Notes: generated by a model not told the origin, from the sequence alone. Counted from the first letter of the stretch, positions 29,498 through 40,549 are shown. The stretch: DNA of 64,000 bases from JAFECT01 sp963838235 (GCA_963838235.1 CAWIQJ010000005.1:248001-312000), one strand, 5' to 3'. Numbers and translations: made by a program.

Positions 29498-30475
29498 CAC
29501 GCGGCGCGGCTCCGTGGGACGGGCGATGCCACCGGTTCCCGGCGCCGCCGAACTCCAGAACGCGCCCTCGAGATCGGCCTTGATCGGTTCGAAGGCGAAG
29601 ATCGGGATCGCGCGCTCGGCCAGGGCGCGCATCAGGGCGGGGTGGGTGACGCTGCGCGGCAGCACCACGCGCCAGCGGCGCGCCTCGCCCATGCGGCTGG
29701 TCATGGGGGTGGCTTCCCCGCCCACGGACTGAGCCGCCGCGATGAGGCCCGCCTCATCGGAGGTGACGACGACGGCGCCGTGGGGCGCGCGCTGAGACAC
29801 CTCGGCGACGGAACCATCGAAGACCGTCCGCCCGCCGGCCAGGATCACCACCAGGTCGCTCGAATTCTCGGCCGCGGCCATGGAATGGGTGGAGAACAGG
29901 ATCGCGCCGCCGCCCGCGCGGAACTCCGCGAACAGGGACAGGACCTCGCTCTGGGCAACCGGATCGAGGCCCGAAAGGGGCTCATCCAGGATCAGGAGAT
30001 CGGGCCCGTGGGCCAGGGCGCAGAGGATCTGCACGCGTCGGGTAATGCCCTTGGAGAGGGCGTGAATGCGAGGCATTACGACGATGACTGAGGCCGATGT
30101 GCATTCGAACAGCCGGTCAGCAGACAGCCAGGCTGTAGCGCGTGGACAGTGCCTTGTGGCCGGGCATGGAAGGCGATCACCTGCCGCGCGCGCTCACGCG
30201 GCGCCATGCCCCGTTCCTCGGGCGGGAACATTTATGCGGCGGCGGGCTTCGCGGCCTGCGTCCCCGCCAAACAGGACGATCTCGCCGGCGTCCGGCCGGA
30301 GCAGGCCCAGGATGCAGCGCAGGGTGGTCGACTTGCCCGCGCCATTGACCCCGATGAAACCGGTGACGGTGCCGCGTGCGACCGACAGCGACACATCGCT
30401 GACGCCGCCGCCTCCGGCGAACCGCTTGGCCAGGCCCGCCACCCGCAGGGAATATGATCCGTCAGCCTCGAGCAC
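29496..30475 (-). pseudogene. ABC transporter ATP-binding protein (NatA-like), frameshifted
   Basis: The N-terminal part is clean: Walker A GVNGAGKSTTLRCILG, then DAGEIVLFGGDAG. The middle (30240-30070) is broken by several shifts, but EERGMAPRERARQVIAFHA and SHRRNASIHALSKG are recognisable in other frames. The second half is clean: signature ALSKGITRRVQILCALA, Walker B DLLILDEPLSGLDP, switch His STHSMA, then a C-terminal domain. The frame then runs without a stop into the permease; a TGA overlapping the permease ATG exists in another frame, so a further indel near the end is likely. Confidence 0.75.
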
Positions 30476-30533
30476 ACGTCATTTAACCACGCGCGAGGTT
30501 AAGTTTAGCTAACAACGGTCCCGGAAAATCCGA

Positions 30534-31924
30534 TCAGGTCGCGTTCGTGGGGGGCGGCCTCGGCGGCAACAGGGACTGGCCGACGTCGTCGAAGATGGCC
30601 ACCAGTTCCGAGATCGGGTTTGCCGCGGAGTTGCAGGTTCCCGTCCCGCCGGAACCGTCGGAGTAGAACCGCTTGGGCGTGGAGGCGATCGACGCCATGG
30701 TCGAGCAGGCCGAGACCGGCGTCGTGTCGGTGCTGCAGCTGCGCGAGCTGCAGGTTGAGACGGTCGAAGCGCCGTAGGCGATGGAATAGATCCAGGTGCC
30801 GGCGTTCGTGGCGGCGGTGGCCGTGGTGACCGCCTGCTTGCACTGATTGGTGACCTCGGACGCCGGCATGTTGGTCGAGGTAGCGTTAGCGTCGCCGTCG
30901 CTCAGGAATACGATCACCTTCTGCGAGGTGGGGCGGCCGTCGCCGGCCAGGGCGGCTTGGGCCGAGGCGATGGCGTCGGAATAGAACGTGCCGACGCCGC
31001 CGACCGCGGACAGGCCCGCGGTACCCGGTACTCCCGTTCCACCGCCGCCGATCGCCTTGACCACGGACGAGGTGGTGTTGAGGATGCCGGTGAGCAGCCC
31101 GCCGAGGGGCAGAATGCCCCCCTTGGCGCCGGTCTGGGTGAACCCGCCCGTGAGGGCGACCACCTGATAGACGGGCGTGGCGGAATATTTCGCGATCAAG
31201 GGTTTGGTCGAACTCGAACAATCGGTGTCGTCGGCCGCTTGCGCCGCATTGATGAAGCCCGGGAACACCATGACGCCGACGTGGTCCACAGTCCCATCCA
31301 GCTGGGCGATGAGCTGCTGGGCGCCGGCCTCGGCGCAGGTCAGGCGCGTCGCGCCGGCGATGGAGCAGTTGGTGTCCAAGGTGTTCATCGACTGGGTCGT
31401 GTCGATGAGGATCATCACGTCGTAGCCCTTGACGTTGCCGCCTCGCGCGCTGGCGATCGAGGTCGCGGTGACGTTCATCGAGCTGATGCCAGAATCTGGG
31501 CGAAATACATCGGCACCGTGGCCTGTTGTTTCACCACGATCGCATTGGCGGAAATCGAAGCCCAGGAACAGAGGATGCCCGCGCTGGTCAGGCATTTCAG
31601 CTGCGGATAACCGCTGACCATGGTCACGGTCGCCTGGCTGGAGGCGTTCCTGCCACCGGAGATCGCGCTGTAGGAGTTTGCCGTGGTGATCGCTGTGCCG
31701 GGCGCGGTACTGCAGCAATTGATGTCCAGGGTCGCCAAGGCGGCTGCGTCGCTGGAAAACTGCAGCGATCGCTGCACCGAGAACGCCCGTCCGATATCAA
31801 CCGCCAGCGCGGCGACGCCAGCCAGCACCACCATGCTCAGCGCCACGATCGGCGCGATGGCGGCCCGCCCGTCCTTCGGAAACGTCCTAAGGGCCGAGAC
31901 GAAAGATGTGATTGCCCGCATCAT
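30534..31924 (-). pseudogene. tadG: TadG-like protein with von Willebrand A domain, one frameshift
   Basis: Starts at ATG 31924, overlapping the tadE stop. The N-terminal TadG segment (AAIAPIVALSMVVLAGVAALAVDIGRAF) is a membrane anchor, followed by QRSLQFSSDAAALA. One base is missing near 31495; the next frame continues with a VWA domain, MIDAS DTTQSMN at YDVMILID, and SQKVIVFLSDGDAN. It ends in a Pro-rich tail. TadG is a Tad pseudopilin-like membrane protein. With only one shift it may be functional if that is a sequencing error. Confidence 0.8.
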
Positions 31925-32418
31925 TCGATCCGTTCCGTTGTGGTGGATGAGAGCGTGCAGCCTGGGGCGTAGTTGATCCCCAGGACCGTGAGGTTGCACG
32001 GGTAGGTGGCCGTGCCGGTTTCGGGATCTCCCGTCGCCGAGCTGAGCGCCGTGGCGCAGGCCGTATCGCTGGCGCAGGCCACGCCATTGACGGCCATGGT
32101 GATGGTGAAGCTCGTCTGTGTCAGGCCGACGCCGGAGTTGTAAACGGCGTTGGTCGTGTCAGTGAACGGGGTGGATTCGGTGCGGCTGGCCGACAGGACG
32201 CGCGAGGCCGCGCGCACGCCGTCGGTGACTTCCATGTAGTTGTTGAGCGTGAGGCTGAACTGGATGGTGCCGAACAGCAGGGTGCAGAGCACCGGCGCGA
32301 CGATGGCGAATTCGACTGCCGAGGCGCCGCCCTCATCGCCGACGGCCCCGCGGCACAGTCGGCGCAGCACGCCGACCATTCTTTGAAGGGCTGTGATTTT
32401 CGCCACCGATTGGGTCAA
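31921..32418 (-). CDS. tadE: TadE-like pilus assembly protein (pseudopilin)
   Basis: 165 residues. A basic N-terminus precedes the TadE-like core GGASAVEFAIVAPVLCTLLFG, which carries the prepilin-peptidase-type Glu, then a hydrophobic helix and a Cys-containing C-terminal domain. TadE pseudopilins are processed by TadV. Its stop overlaps the tadG start, so the two are coupled. The start could also be ATG 32379. Upstream, 32419-32647 holds no gene I can support. Confidence 0.85.
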   Translation of the reverse strand: MTQSVAKITALQRMVGVLRRLCRGAVGDEGGASAVEFAIVAPVLCTLLFGTIQFSLTLNNYMEVTDGVRAASRVLSASRTESTPFTDTTNAVYNSGVGLTQTSFTITMAVNGVACASDTACATALSSATGDPETGTATYPCNLTVLGINYAPGCTLSSTTTERIE

Positions 32419-32647
32419 GACGCTCTAACCGAACTTCGATCCGCCGGCAGAGGGCCGGCGCCCTGTAAAAACAGCAAAAGCGACCGTGCAAACCCTCGGC
32501 TGCTCCGGTCGGCCTGTGTCCACAACAGTCGAGATCCCGACCGGCGCGAATGGTTACCACGCGTTACCTGTGCTTTGCGTACCCAAGACTAGGAAGCCCT
32601 TGCGCCATCAGGGTTCGACCATGGCGACGGTGCGACGCTGAGGGGGA

Positions 32648-34109
32648 TCAGGGCGCCGGGGGCGGGGCGGTCGGGGCCTTGGACGCCCGGGCCGGAGGCG
32701 CGAGCGCATCGGTGCGGACCTGCACCACCGCCCATTTGTCGGAGTAGAGCCTGCGCCGCCGCCGGGGTTGGTCGAGCCGGTCCACGAGCGCGCTCGAGGG
32801 GGGCAGGATGGTCCAGACAACGCCGTAGCGCGGAAGCGTATCGACGGCCCCTGGGCCCCGGGATCTTCAGAAAGAGATTCAGGAAATCGTCGCCATACAT
32901 GTCCGAGCGGCCGTCGATAAACGGCCGCACGCCGTGAATATCAACCAGCCACCGAAGCTGTAGTTGTTGAACACGGGCTGGGCTCTGAGCGCGGGGCACG
33001 TGGTTCAGGGCGGTGACCGGGACGGTCCGCGGTTGAAGGGTTGCCCAGGGGTCGGCCAGACGCCATGAGGGCCAGGGCCACGAAGAACACGGCCCCGACC
33101 GCTCGGGGCCGAGCTTCCCGCCGGCGGCCACCCCTCGGGGGCCCGCCTCACCGTCGGGTCACGCCGCCAGCCCCGACCTAGGGGTTCGGCCAGCAATAGC
33201 GGGGCGACGGTAGCCAAAACCATCTCCTGACGGAGGTGCTGCAGGGTCATGTACAGCACCAGGAGCAGCAACCCCAGGCGCACCGCCACGACTTTCACCC
33301 CGCGGTAGAGGCAGATCAACAGGACGAAGAACAGGGCGACCTCAAGCGAGACGGCTTGTCGAAGTTCGCCTGCTTCCACTCGGCGATGGACTGGATGCTT
33401 CATGGAGAGGACCTTGATCGGATAGATCAGGCCGTCGAAGCCGTTGGGCGTGATCAGCGCGATAGCGGTGGCGGCCACGATGAAGCCGCCCCACATCGCC
33501 GCGACCTCCAACCGGCGGCCTTTGGCGTCCAAAAACGACTCCAAGGCGAAGGGCCGTAAAGGCCAGTCCAAGATGAAGTGCCGTGCAGATTGGCCCACAA
33601 CGTCATCACCGGCAGCAGCCATAGGGGTGGCAACCGATCCGCGCGCCGGGCTTTCAGGAGCTGGATCTCCAGAGAATCGGCAGCGGCAGGGCGATGATGT
33701 GCGGCCGGGCCAGGAAATGGCGACAGAGGAGCCAGAACCGCAGACTCGAGCCACAGCCACGGAGATGGCGCTCGAACGTTCAACTCGGTGGCCAGCAGCG
33801 CCTCGTGGCGGCGGCGGCCATCGCGATGATGAGCGATACGCCGGTCCACCCCGCCGCGGCATAGGCCAGGGCCATCAGGACCTGGGAAAGCCATTCGTGG
33901 GTGACCCATGGATGGCCCAACGCTGTAAAGGAAAACGGATCGGTCGGCGGGACGGGCCGGTGGGCCAGGATCCAGTGGCCGGTGGCGACATGCCAGTAGG
34001 TGTCGCCGTCGTTGAGCACCGAGGCGGCAGGGTGAAGGCAAAGGCCGCCAGGGCCGGCAGCACCACCAGCCCTTTGCCAGGTGGGAAGGGCGGCCGGTTT
34101 GAACGCCAT
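32648..34109 (-). pseudogene. Polytopic membrane protein of the DGDTYWHVATGHWILAH type, frameshifted
   Basis: Starts at ATG 34109. The first part is clean: DGDTYWHVATGHWILAHRPV, PWVTHEWLSQVLMALAYAAAGW. Several shifts follow (around 33790, 33590, 33440, 33180, 32960 and 32850). Membrane segments are frequent, and near the end are VRPFIDGRSDMYGDDFL and YGVVWTILPPSSALVDRL. This pattern is known from large envelope membrane proteins of alphaproteobacteria, thought to be GT-C-like; I cannot be more specific. Truncated first-exon-like pieces of the same family lie at 36285-36440 and 39400-39532. Confidence 0.6.
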
Positions 34110-34294
34110 GGAATCAGCCCCTGCCGACGATATCGCCCCGGCGAGTTTGTCGAAGCCTCACGTTAAGAAAGCATTCGCTATGCAGAGCCCGGACACGGTC
34201 GCCTGATCGGCGAGGGCTACCGCGATCAGACCTCAATATCTCGACGGTGGCGCTGGGTCTCTTGGGTCGTCCGCCTTCGTCTGAACCGCGCGTT

Positions 34295-35458
34295 TCACGG
34301 CAATCGTGGGTGCGCGACCTTCCAGTTCATGGCGTGGCGAACGCGATGGGCGAGCGAGGGGTGGTTGTACCAGACCCCTTCCTCCAGCAGGCCCGGATCG
34401 ACCTTGTCCGCACGCCACGACCTCACGAGGCTCGCGGCCAGACCATCCGGCTCGCGGGCATGGTCGAGGGAGTACTGATCCGCCGCGACGTTGATCTCGC
34501 GGATGAAGCTGTTCACGGCCAGGGCCGAGAGGGCGAGGCAGGCGACGGCGATCACAGCCACGACGGGCAGGCCATCCGGGTCCTGGAGCGTCATGCCGTC
34601 CCGGGCGCCGATCACGCGCGCCAGCGGCCCGAACAGGCGGTCGATCGCAAGCAGGCGGCAGTCCACAACAAGACCAACAGAGCGGCGTAACTCAGCATGT
34701 CGTTGTGCGCGTGATGGCCCATGACGTGGCCCACACTGGCGCGGATTTCGGCAGGCGTAGCGGTGGTCCACAGGCCTCGGGTAATCGCCATCCCCGCGTG
34801 GCGCGCATTGCCGGTGACGTCCACGTCGCTGCGCGGGTCGCGCGATACATAGACGCCATCGGCGGGCAGGCCCGCGCCGTCGATCAGGGCCAGCACAGCG
34901 TTGCGCGCGGCGCCCGGCGGCGCCTGGGCAAAGTCGTCGGCCGCGGCGTCGCTATGTCGGGCGCCCAGACCGTCGCGAGGAAATCGACGGCACCCAGGGC
35001 GGCGCAGATCGACCACCAGAAGCGGGGCGTCGTTCGGATCAGGAAATAGATCAGCGATAGAAGTATCACCGCGCCCAGCAAGGTCGGGCCCGCCGCGCTG
35101 AACGCGGCCACAATCTCCGCCCCGAGACCGGCGACAAACCCGGCGAGCGTTGCGCTTCGCGCCAGGCGGCAAACCCATCCCAGGGCGCACGAACGAGCGT
35201 GAGAAGCGCGCCAAGGACCAGGATGCTTGCAGCGGTCGTCAGCCAGGGCTTGGGCCTGTCCTGTTCGATCCGTTGGCGCAACTGAACCAAAACATTCAGG
35301 CGCAGGACCAGCCACGCGGTCGCGACGACGAGCATTGCGCCAACGGCCTGGTCCCAATGGCGGGCCTCGGTGAGGGCTGCGGCTGCCTGACGCGCCGCGG
35401 GAGCAAGGGTGTCCAGATAGCGCGCCGTGGCCGCGGCGGGATCGAACGCGGGGGTCAC
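34295..35458 (-). pseudogene. M48-type (Ste24-like) membrane protease, frameshifted, active site altered
   Basis: Starts at GTG 35458 within a GTGA overlap with the upstream gene's stop. Hydrophobic segments come first, then DGVYVSRDPRSDVD and the zinc-site region VGHVMGHHAHNDMLSYAAL. The family motif is HExxH; here the catalytic Glu is Val (HVMGH). Further on, QYSLDHAREPDGLAASLV matches the family C-terminal half. There are at least three frameshifts (about 35160, 34960, 34660). The active-site substitution cannot be an indel error and indicates real loss of function. Confidence 0.75.
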
Positions 35459-36272
35459 GGCTTGCCGGCGGTCTCAGGCGCGGGTTCGGCCGTCTCGGGC
35501 TTTTGGGGCATGAGCGGGTAGATCATCTGGTTGAGGAAGTTGGTGGGCACGCCCTCCACGCCATAGCCTTCGGGCAGCTGGCCCTTAGGCATGTAGAAGG
35601 TGCCGAACATCAGGTCGAGCACCGGGAAGGTCGGCGCGAAGTTCTTGTCGCGCACCTGCGGGTCGCTGACGTGATGCCAGCGGTGGAAGACCGGGCTTGC
35701 GATCACGTAGCGGAACGGTCCGGAGCGTCCAGTTCAGATTGGCGTGGACAAAGGTCCCGACCGCGAAGTTGAGCGGGGCGTAGATCACGAAGGTCAGGGG
35801 CGCGAAGCCTAGGATCTGGATCAGCATGGCCGTGCCCATGCTGTAGATCAAGAAGTTCACCGGATGGATGCGGAAGGTGGTCGACCAGTCCACGTTCAGC
35901 GAGCTGTGGTGAATGGCGTGGAAGGACCCACAGCGGCCGGCGATGCAACAGCCGGTGCAGCCAGTACTGGATCACGTCGGTGATCACGAACACGGCCAGG
36001 ACCTGGAGGGCGATGGGTGACGCCGACTGCCAGCCCCAGCCGTTCTGAACCGCGCGCATCATGCCCGCCGCGTGGCCAGGAAAGGCCGCACCGATCAGGA
36101 ACTTGAGCGAGCATCATCGTGCCCGTGTAGAAAAATACGCTGAACAGGAAATAGAGCAGATCATCGGGCGTATCGCGGGTGATCACCCCTGTTTGGGATT
36201 GCAGGGAAACAGGCGCGACAGGCCGGCGAAGACGAGAAAGGCCGCGCCTATCATGATGATCGACCAGGGCAT
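35455..36272 (-). pseudogene. Fatty acid hydroxylase / sterol desaturase family protein, frameshifted
   Basis: Starts at ATG 36272 (MPWSIIMIGAAFLVFAGLSR). It continues with shifts near 36185, 36110, 35930 and 35715 to a stop at 35455. All three His clusters of the di-iron family survive: WLHRLLH, FHAIHHSS and FHRWHHV. Membrane helices flank them (DDLLYFLFSVFFYTGTMML; FLIYSMGTAMLIQILGF). The C-terminus reads VLDLMFGTFYMPKGQLPEGYG. Members hydroxylate or desaturate lipids. Intact metal ligands with four indels could mean recent decay or sequence errors. Confidence 0.75.
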
Positions 36273-36284
36273 CGGGAGGTCCTT

Positions 36285-36440
36285 GAAATTTGGCCTTCGA
36301 GATCGTCGAGCGTGGCGGGCATGCCGGGGTGCGCCAGGATCCAACGACCGGTCGCCAGATACCAGTAGCTGTCGCCGTCCCTGACCACCAGAGGGTCGGC
36401 CATCACTGCCAGGCCGGGAAGGCGTGGGTTGTAGCGACAT
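36285..36440 (-). pseudogene. N-terminal fragment of the DGDSYWYLATGRWILAH membrane-protein family
   Basis: ATG 36440 begins MSLQPTPS; after a shift the sequence reads VMADPLVVRDGDSYWYLATG, RWILAHPGMPATLDDLE, then stops being recognisable just before the start of the desaturase-like gene. It matches the beginning of 32648-34109. Only about 50 codons remain. Confidence 0.55.
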
Positions 36441-36553
36441 CTGCGGCGGGGCTTCCTTGCTCCGCTTTTTCTGGATTTGAGACGGTTAACAGACCATTGG
36501 GACGGAGCCGGTAACACCTTGCTCACCGGTAAGCAGCCGACCAGGAGCTGGGT

Positions 36554-37010
36554 TTGGAGATCAAGTCGTCCGAAGCGACGTGGAGGGGGATGTGCGCGCG
36601 GTTCCGGCGGAGGTTTCCGCACGCCTACCTCTGGCTCGGGTTCTTGGCGTTGGTGGCGCTGTTTCTCGGCTTTGACATCCAGTCGCGACCGATCGTGCTC
36701 TGGGACGAATCCAGGGTGGTTTCCAACGCTCTGGAGATGAGCCGGACGGGTGCAGATTCTCGTCACCACCTACGACTTAAAACCGGACCTGTGGAACACC
36801 AAGCCGCCCCTGGTGATCTGGCTCGTCGCGGCCTCGATCCGCCTGTTCGGCGCCTCGGAATGGTCGGATGCGGCTCCCTCGCTGATCGCCGCCGTCAGAC
36901 CGTCGCGATCGCCATGAAGATGACGTGGATGGAGCTGACGCGCAGCGTCGGATCGGCCGCATGTCGGCCATAGTTCTGATCCTCAGCACGGGCTTCTATG
37001 GGGCAGCCAT
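36554..37010 (+). pseudogene. GT39/ArnT-like glycosyltransferase, N-terminal fragment
   Basis: Begins about 36554. It shows a membrane helix (LWLGFLALVALFLGFDIQSR), the loop motif PIVLWDESRVVSNALEM, and after a shift near 36752 the phrase LVTTYDLKPDLWNTKPPLV and IRLFGASEWS. This acidic loop and the WNTKPPL segment are typical of protein- and lipid-A-type mannosyl/arabinosyl transferases (GT39). Further helices are blurred by shifts (SAIVLILSTGFYG near 36965), and the rest of the gene is missing. No gene is supported in 37011-37252. Confidence 0.65.
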
Positions 37011-37252
37011 GCCGCCCAATCCGCGGACTTCACCCGGCGCCATGGTGGCGACCTGCGACCCGGAGCCTCGATCGGCGCGGATGCGCAGGCGTTCGGCCGA
37101 CCCGTGGCTGCACGAGTCGGACTCGCGGCGGTGATCGAAGGGTCGAAGGCCGGTGAGTGAACAGAACCTGGTGCGTGGCGACGGCGTCGGGGCCGGAGCG
37201 AGCCTGCGCTATGGTTGCGGACAGAGGGCCGGAACGGTCCGAGGAGTACTGA

Positions 37253-37327
37253 ATGAGCGGAGCTGGGCGAGCCTGTCGTGGTCGCGCCTTGTTATAACGA
37301 GGAGGCGTCCCTTACCAGGAGTTCGTC
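37253..37327 (+). pseudogene. 5' fragment of a GT2 glycosyltransferase gene
   Basis: About 75 bases match the start of the intact GT2 gene at 42923: an ATG, then DNA equivalent to VVAPCYNEEAS...EFVRP with one shift. It ends abruptly at about 37327, where homology to the XRE gene starts. It is a chimeric scar of two unrelated genes. Confidence 0.55.
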
Positions 37328-37511
37328 CGCCCGCGACGATGGCGCGCATCGAGGCGGTCGACGGCGAGTTTCGCGCAGCCGGCAGTACCGCCGCCGCACA
37401 TCCTCAAGGCGTTCCGCTCGGCCGGCTGTTGTCCGCCTCCGACGCCGACGGCAGAGCAGTGGCCCAGCCTCGCCCACGGTCCTTACCACAACGGCTTTGC
37501 ACCGGCTTTTA
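37328..37511 (+). pseudogene. C-terminal fragment of the XRE regulator (second copy)
   Basis: Matches 15014-15195 closely (MARIEAVDGEFRA, then HPQGVPLGR in the shifted frame where the intact gene has ILKAFRSAGLLF). It carries several one-base indels. The DNA-binding helix region is missing. It is joined directly to a GT2 fragment on its left, and on its right converges on a decayed copy of the same membrane-protein gene that follows the intact XRE gene. Confidence 0.65.
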
Positions 37512-39302
37512 ACCGGCGGCCAGCACCTATCAGATCTGCAGCGCTTCGCCGGGTTTCGATAGCGATTGCAGCCGCGCAGGCGTGTCGCCGCCCTAAAGCT
37601 GACCTGGAACTCTCCGGCCCGCCCCCGGCACGTAAAACGGAACTCCACCACATAGGTCACGTTGAGCGCGCGTGGGCCATCGCGCTTCCGCCTGGTCCGG
37701 CGGGCAGTTTCGGCCTCGTGCTCGGCGTAAATACCGAATGACATGCGGTGGTCACGGCGCGGCCAGGACCAAGGTCCGGCGTATAGGCCAGGAATTGAAG
37801 ACGGTCCGAAGTCGGATATCGGGCGGCGACGACCCCGGCGGAAGCGAGGCGAGCGCCTGTACGCAGGCTTGGCGACGCAGCGGCCGCGATAGGACCGCGG
37901 GTCGAATTGAGGCGGCCTCGGGATGGACAGGCCTGGATCGTCTTGCTCAGGGCCGATGGCCACGACAAACGGAGACGACGCGATGGCGCCGATCCCGACG
38001 GGATCAGGAGACCGCGCGCGACCTGTTGGCCAAGGACCGTGATCGCGGCGGCAAGGTCGGAAAACCCAGCCAGGAGCACGTAGTCCTGCATCCGGAACGC
38101 ATGCTCGGACATGGCCGCGGCCATGAGCGTCGCCGCCAAGGCGAACGGACGCGCCAGGTCCCGCGTGCGACGCATGCACCAGGCCCAGATAAACCACGCC
38201 CGCGACGCTTAACACGCTGGCGCTGATGGTCGTCACGGCGGTGGTCGAATCGCCTCGCCAGAGCTCGGGCAGCGACGAGCAGTTATTCGATGTTGTTCGA
38301 CCAGATGGGATCGAGCCGGGGGTCGACAGCGGCAAAGATCCTTTCACGCAGCGGATGCAGCGCGGTGTGCGCGCCATTGCCACGACTACCAAGGCGAATA
38401 GACTGCCCGACGCGCGCCTTGATCGGCAGATCTCGCGGCCCGCGCATGAAAGCGCGATCAGGCCCGCCGAGGCGACGAGAATGGCGACGATCAGATTGGC
38501 CGGCGCATAGCAGAAACGAGAGGCGGACCAACGGCTGGGCGGCATCGCCAGGCGAAGAACCCGAGCGTCGAGCACCGCCAGGGCGAGCGCGTAGTTGCGC
38601 GCGGTCTTGCCCTCGGTTCGAGTCGGATGGCGGCGCGCAGACCCGTGACTGGCGCCGATCAGCGCCTGGAAGGGCAGGGCTTCGATGCCGATGGCCAGGC
38701 CCAAGCCGGCGGCGACCCCGCGGCGAGCGCCCACCGGGCGCGATCGGTTCGCGCCATCGCACAGGCGGCGGCAATCGCCGTCATGGCGATCTGAACGTTG
38801 TGGTGGTCGATCCGACCGGGCGTGAACTGCTCATAGACCTGCAGATTGGTCGCGAAGATCAGGCTGGCGATGAGCACCGCCGCTCCGCCGGCCAGGCGGC
38901 GCGCCATCCAGAGCGCACAGCCGATCGCCGGAAGAGGTCCAGAGCGCCGGCCACACCCTGCGGGTCAGGTTCTCCGCCCGCTTCCTCGAGCAGGAGATGT
39001 GAGAAGAACGAGATCATTGTGGCCAACGCACCATCGAGGAGGCGCGACCAGTGCATCCAGGTTCCCGACCAGCAGTGCAGGCGTGTAACGAGCTCGGTGC
39101 GTACCAGCCGGTCCCGTGCATCAGCGAGGCGCACCAGCACGGCCGCATGGCGTCGATACGGTCTCGCCCGAGCGCCTGGCTTCTCCTGTCGCGGTGTTTC
39201 CGATGGTTGGTTGGAGTGGACCAGGACGCCGACGATCAGCGTGGCCAGGATCGGTCTGGCGTTCGAACCGAGGTCGGGGAGTTTCGAGAGTTCGACCTGC
39301 AC
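37484..39302 (-). pseudogene. Large polytopic membrane protein (glycosyltransferase-like), decayed copy 2
   Basis: Homologous throughout to 15167-16964. It starts near GTG 39302 (VELSKLPDLGSNARPILATLIVG) and includes CMHWSRL-like phrases, GLGLAIGIEALPFQALIGAS and, near the end, MSFGIYAEHEAE and ALNVTYVVE. It is broken by many indels in all three frames. The end is approximate. The pair of decayed copies, each beside an XRE sequence, shows that the block was duplicated before or during decay. Confidence 0.6.
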
Positions 39303-39399
39303 GCGTTCCCCTATTTCCGCTCGGCTCAGGTGCTCCGGCGCGGTCCCGATTTCAGCTTCAGATTGCGCGAGCAGGCGGCCCAGGATGCCGACAGCAGCA

Positions 39400-39532
39400 T
39401 CGGAGAAGGGGGCGGTTGCGGGACGTCGTGGTGCGCCAGGATCCAGCGGCGGGCCGCGCAGGTGACAGTCAGTGTCACCGTCGCTGACTACCGATGGGCC
39501 AGCATCGCGAAGGCGGGCGTCGATAGCGGCAT
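39400..39532 (-). pseudogene. Short N-terminal fragment, third copy of the RRWILAHHDV membrane-protein family
   Basis: ATG 39532 begins MPLSTPAFAMLAHR, hits a stop, then reads SDGDTDCHL and, shifted, RRWILAHHDVP. It is the same opening as 36285-36440 and 32648-34109. About 45 codons are left. The DNA from 39533 to 40000 holds no gene I can support. Confidence 0.45.
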
Positions 39533-40000
39533 GCCTAGTCTACTACGGTTATGATTGCACTGTTTTGGTTTGCGGCGGCAACAAACCCTCGGTTCAGGAC
39601 GACGACAGTTGGCGCACGAGCAGTTCGACGACGCGCATGACGCCCTCACCACGGAGTGCGATCGCGACTTTAATCGGCCTGGGGTTTATCCCTGGAGACG
39701 GGTGAGAACCGCGAACGGGAACGCGCCCGGTCACGCCAAGCGACCGCATTATTTGAAATCGAACTTATTTCACCGAGCGCCGCTCCGCGACTTGTCAATT
39801 TTTCGGATTAGGGCGTCAAGCGACGCTACCGACGACCGCCTAGATAAATCCATGAGAAGACTGATTTTGTAGGGGTCTTTTGTCAAGCGACGTTATGGCT
39901 CTACCATTTCCCACGCATGGGATGGTCAGCTTTCATTTTGTGGAGTGGTCTGGTCGGCTAGGCCCTCGTGGGGACCCCCGCCGCAAGGTATCTGGCAGCT

Positions 40001-40549
40001 ATGTCTGCCGACGCCGTTGAACGGCAAAATCGACCGAGCTGACGTGCTCCGCCAAATCACCGCGTTCGACGCGGAGTTGGTTCGCGTCAGCCAGCAGCGA
40101 GCACTGCAAATCCAGAAGCGAGATCGCCTGACAGCGTTCATCGAACTTTACGCGATTTATACGGTCCCGCCCCCCCGAGCCTGTTTCTGACACGCCGGTC
40201 GCCGAGGCGGCCAGCGTGGCCGCCCGTCCTTGAACCCGTGCCGCTCCGTCAAAGGCGGCAACGCCCAAAGCGTCCAAGTCGAAAGCGCCGCCGCGGCGTA
40301 CACCCGAAGCCCAAGGGACGCCTTCGATGCCCGCCATGATCAAAATGGCTCTTCTCGACGGCCGCGCCCGCGGCTTGAAGGGTATGGAGCCCAAGGCCAT
40401 GCGGAAATACATCGCCGATCAATGGTGGCCTGACGTGAAATCGGGGCAGGATTTCTCCAATCGCGTGGAGAATGTTCGACCGACACGAGCTTGAGAAAGA
40501 TGGGGAGGTCTACAGCCTCCCCAAAACAGATGAAGCGCCCCCGTAGGGG
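40001..40549 (+). pseudogene. Phage-like hypothetical protein, frameshifted
   Basis: Readable in pieces from about ATG 40001: GKIDRADVLRQITAFDAELVR and RDRLTAFIELYAIYTVP, a Pro/Ala/Arg-rich middle, then LKGMEPKAMRKYIADQWWPDV and, after a shift, WRMFDRHELEKDGEVYSLPK ending with TAG at 40547-40549. The last block looks like a small winged-helix-type domain known to me from phage or plasmid hypotheticals; I cannot name the family. At least three shifts are needed. Confidence 0.5.
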
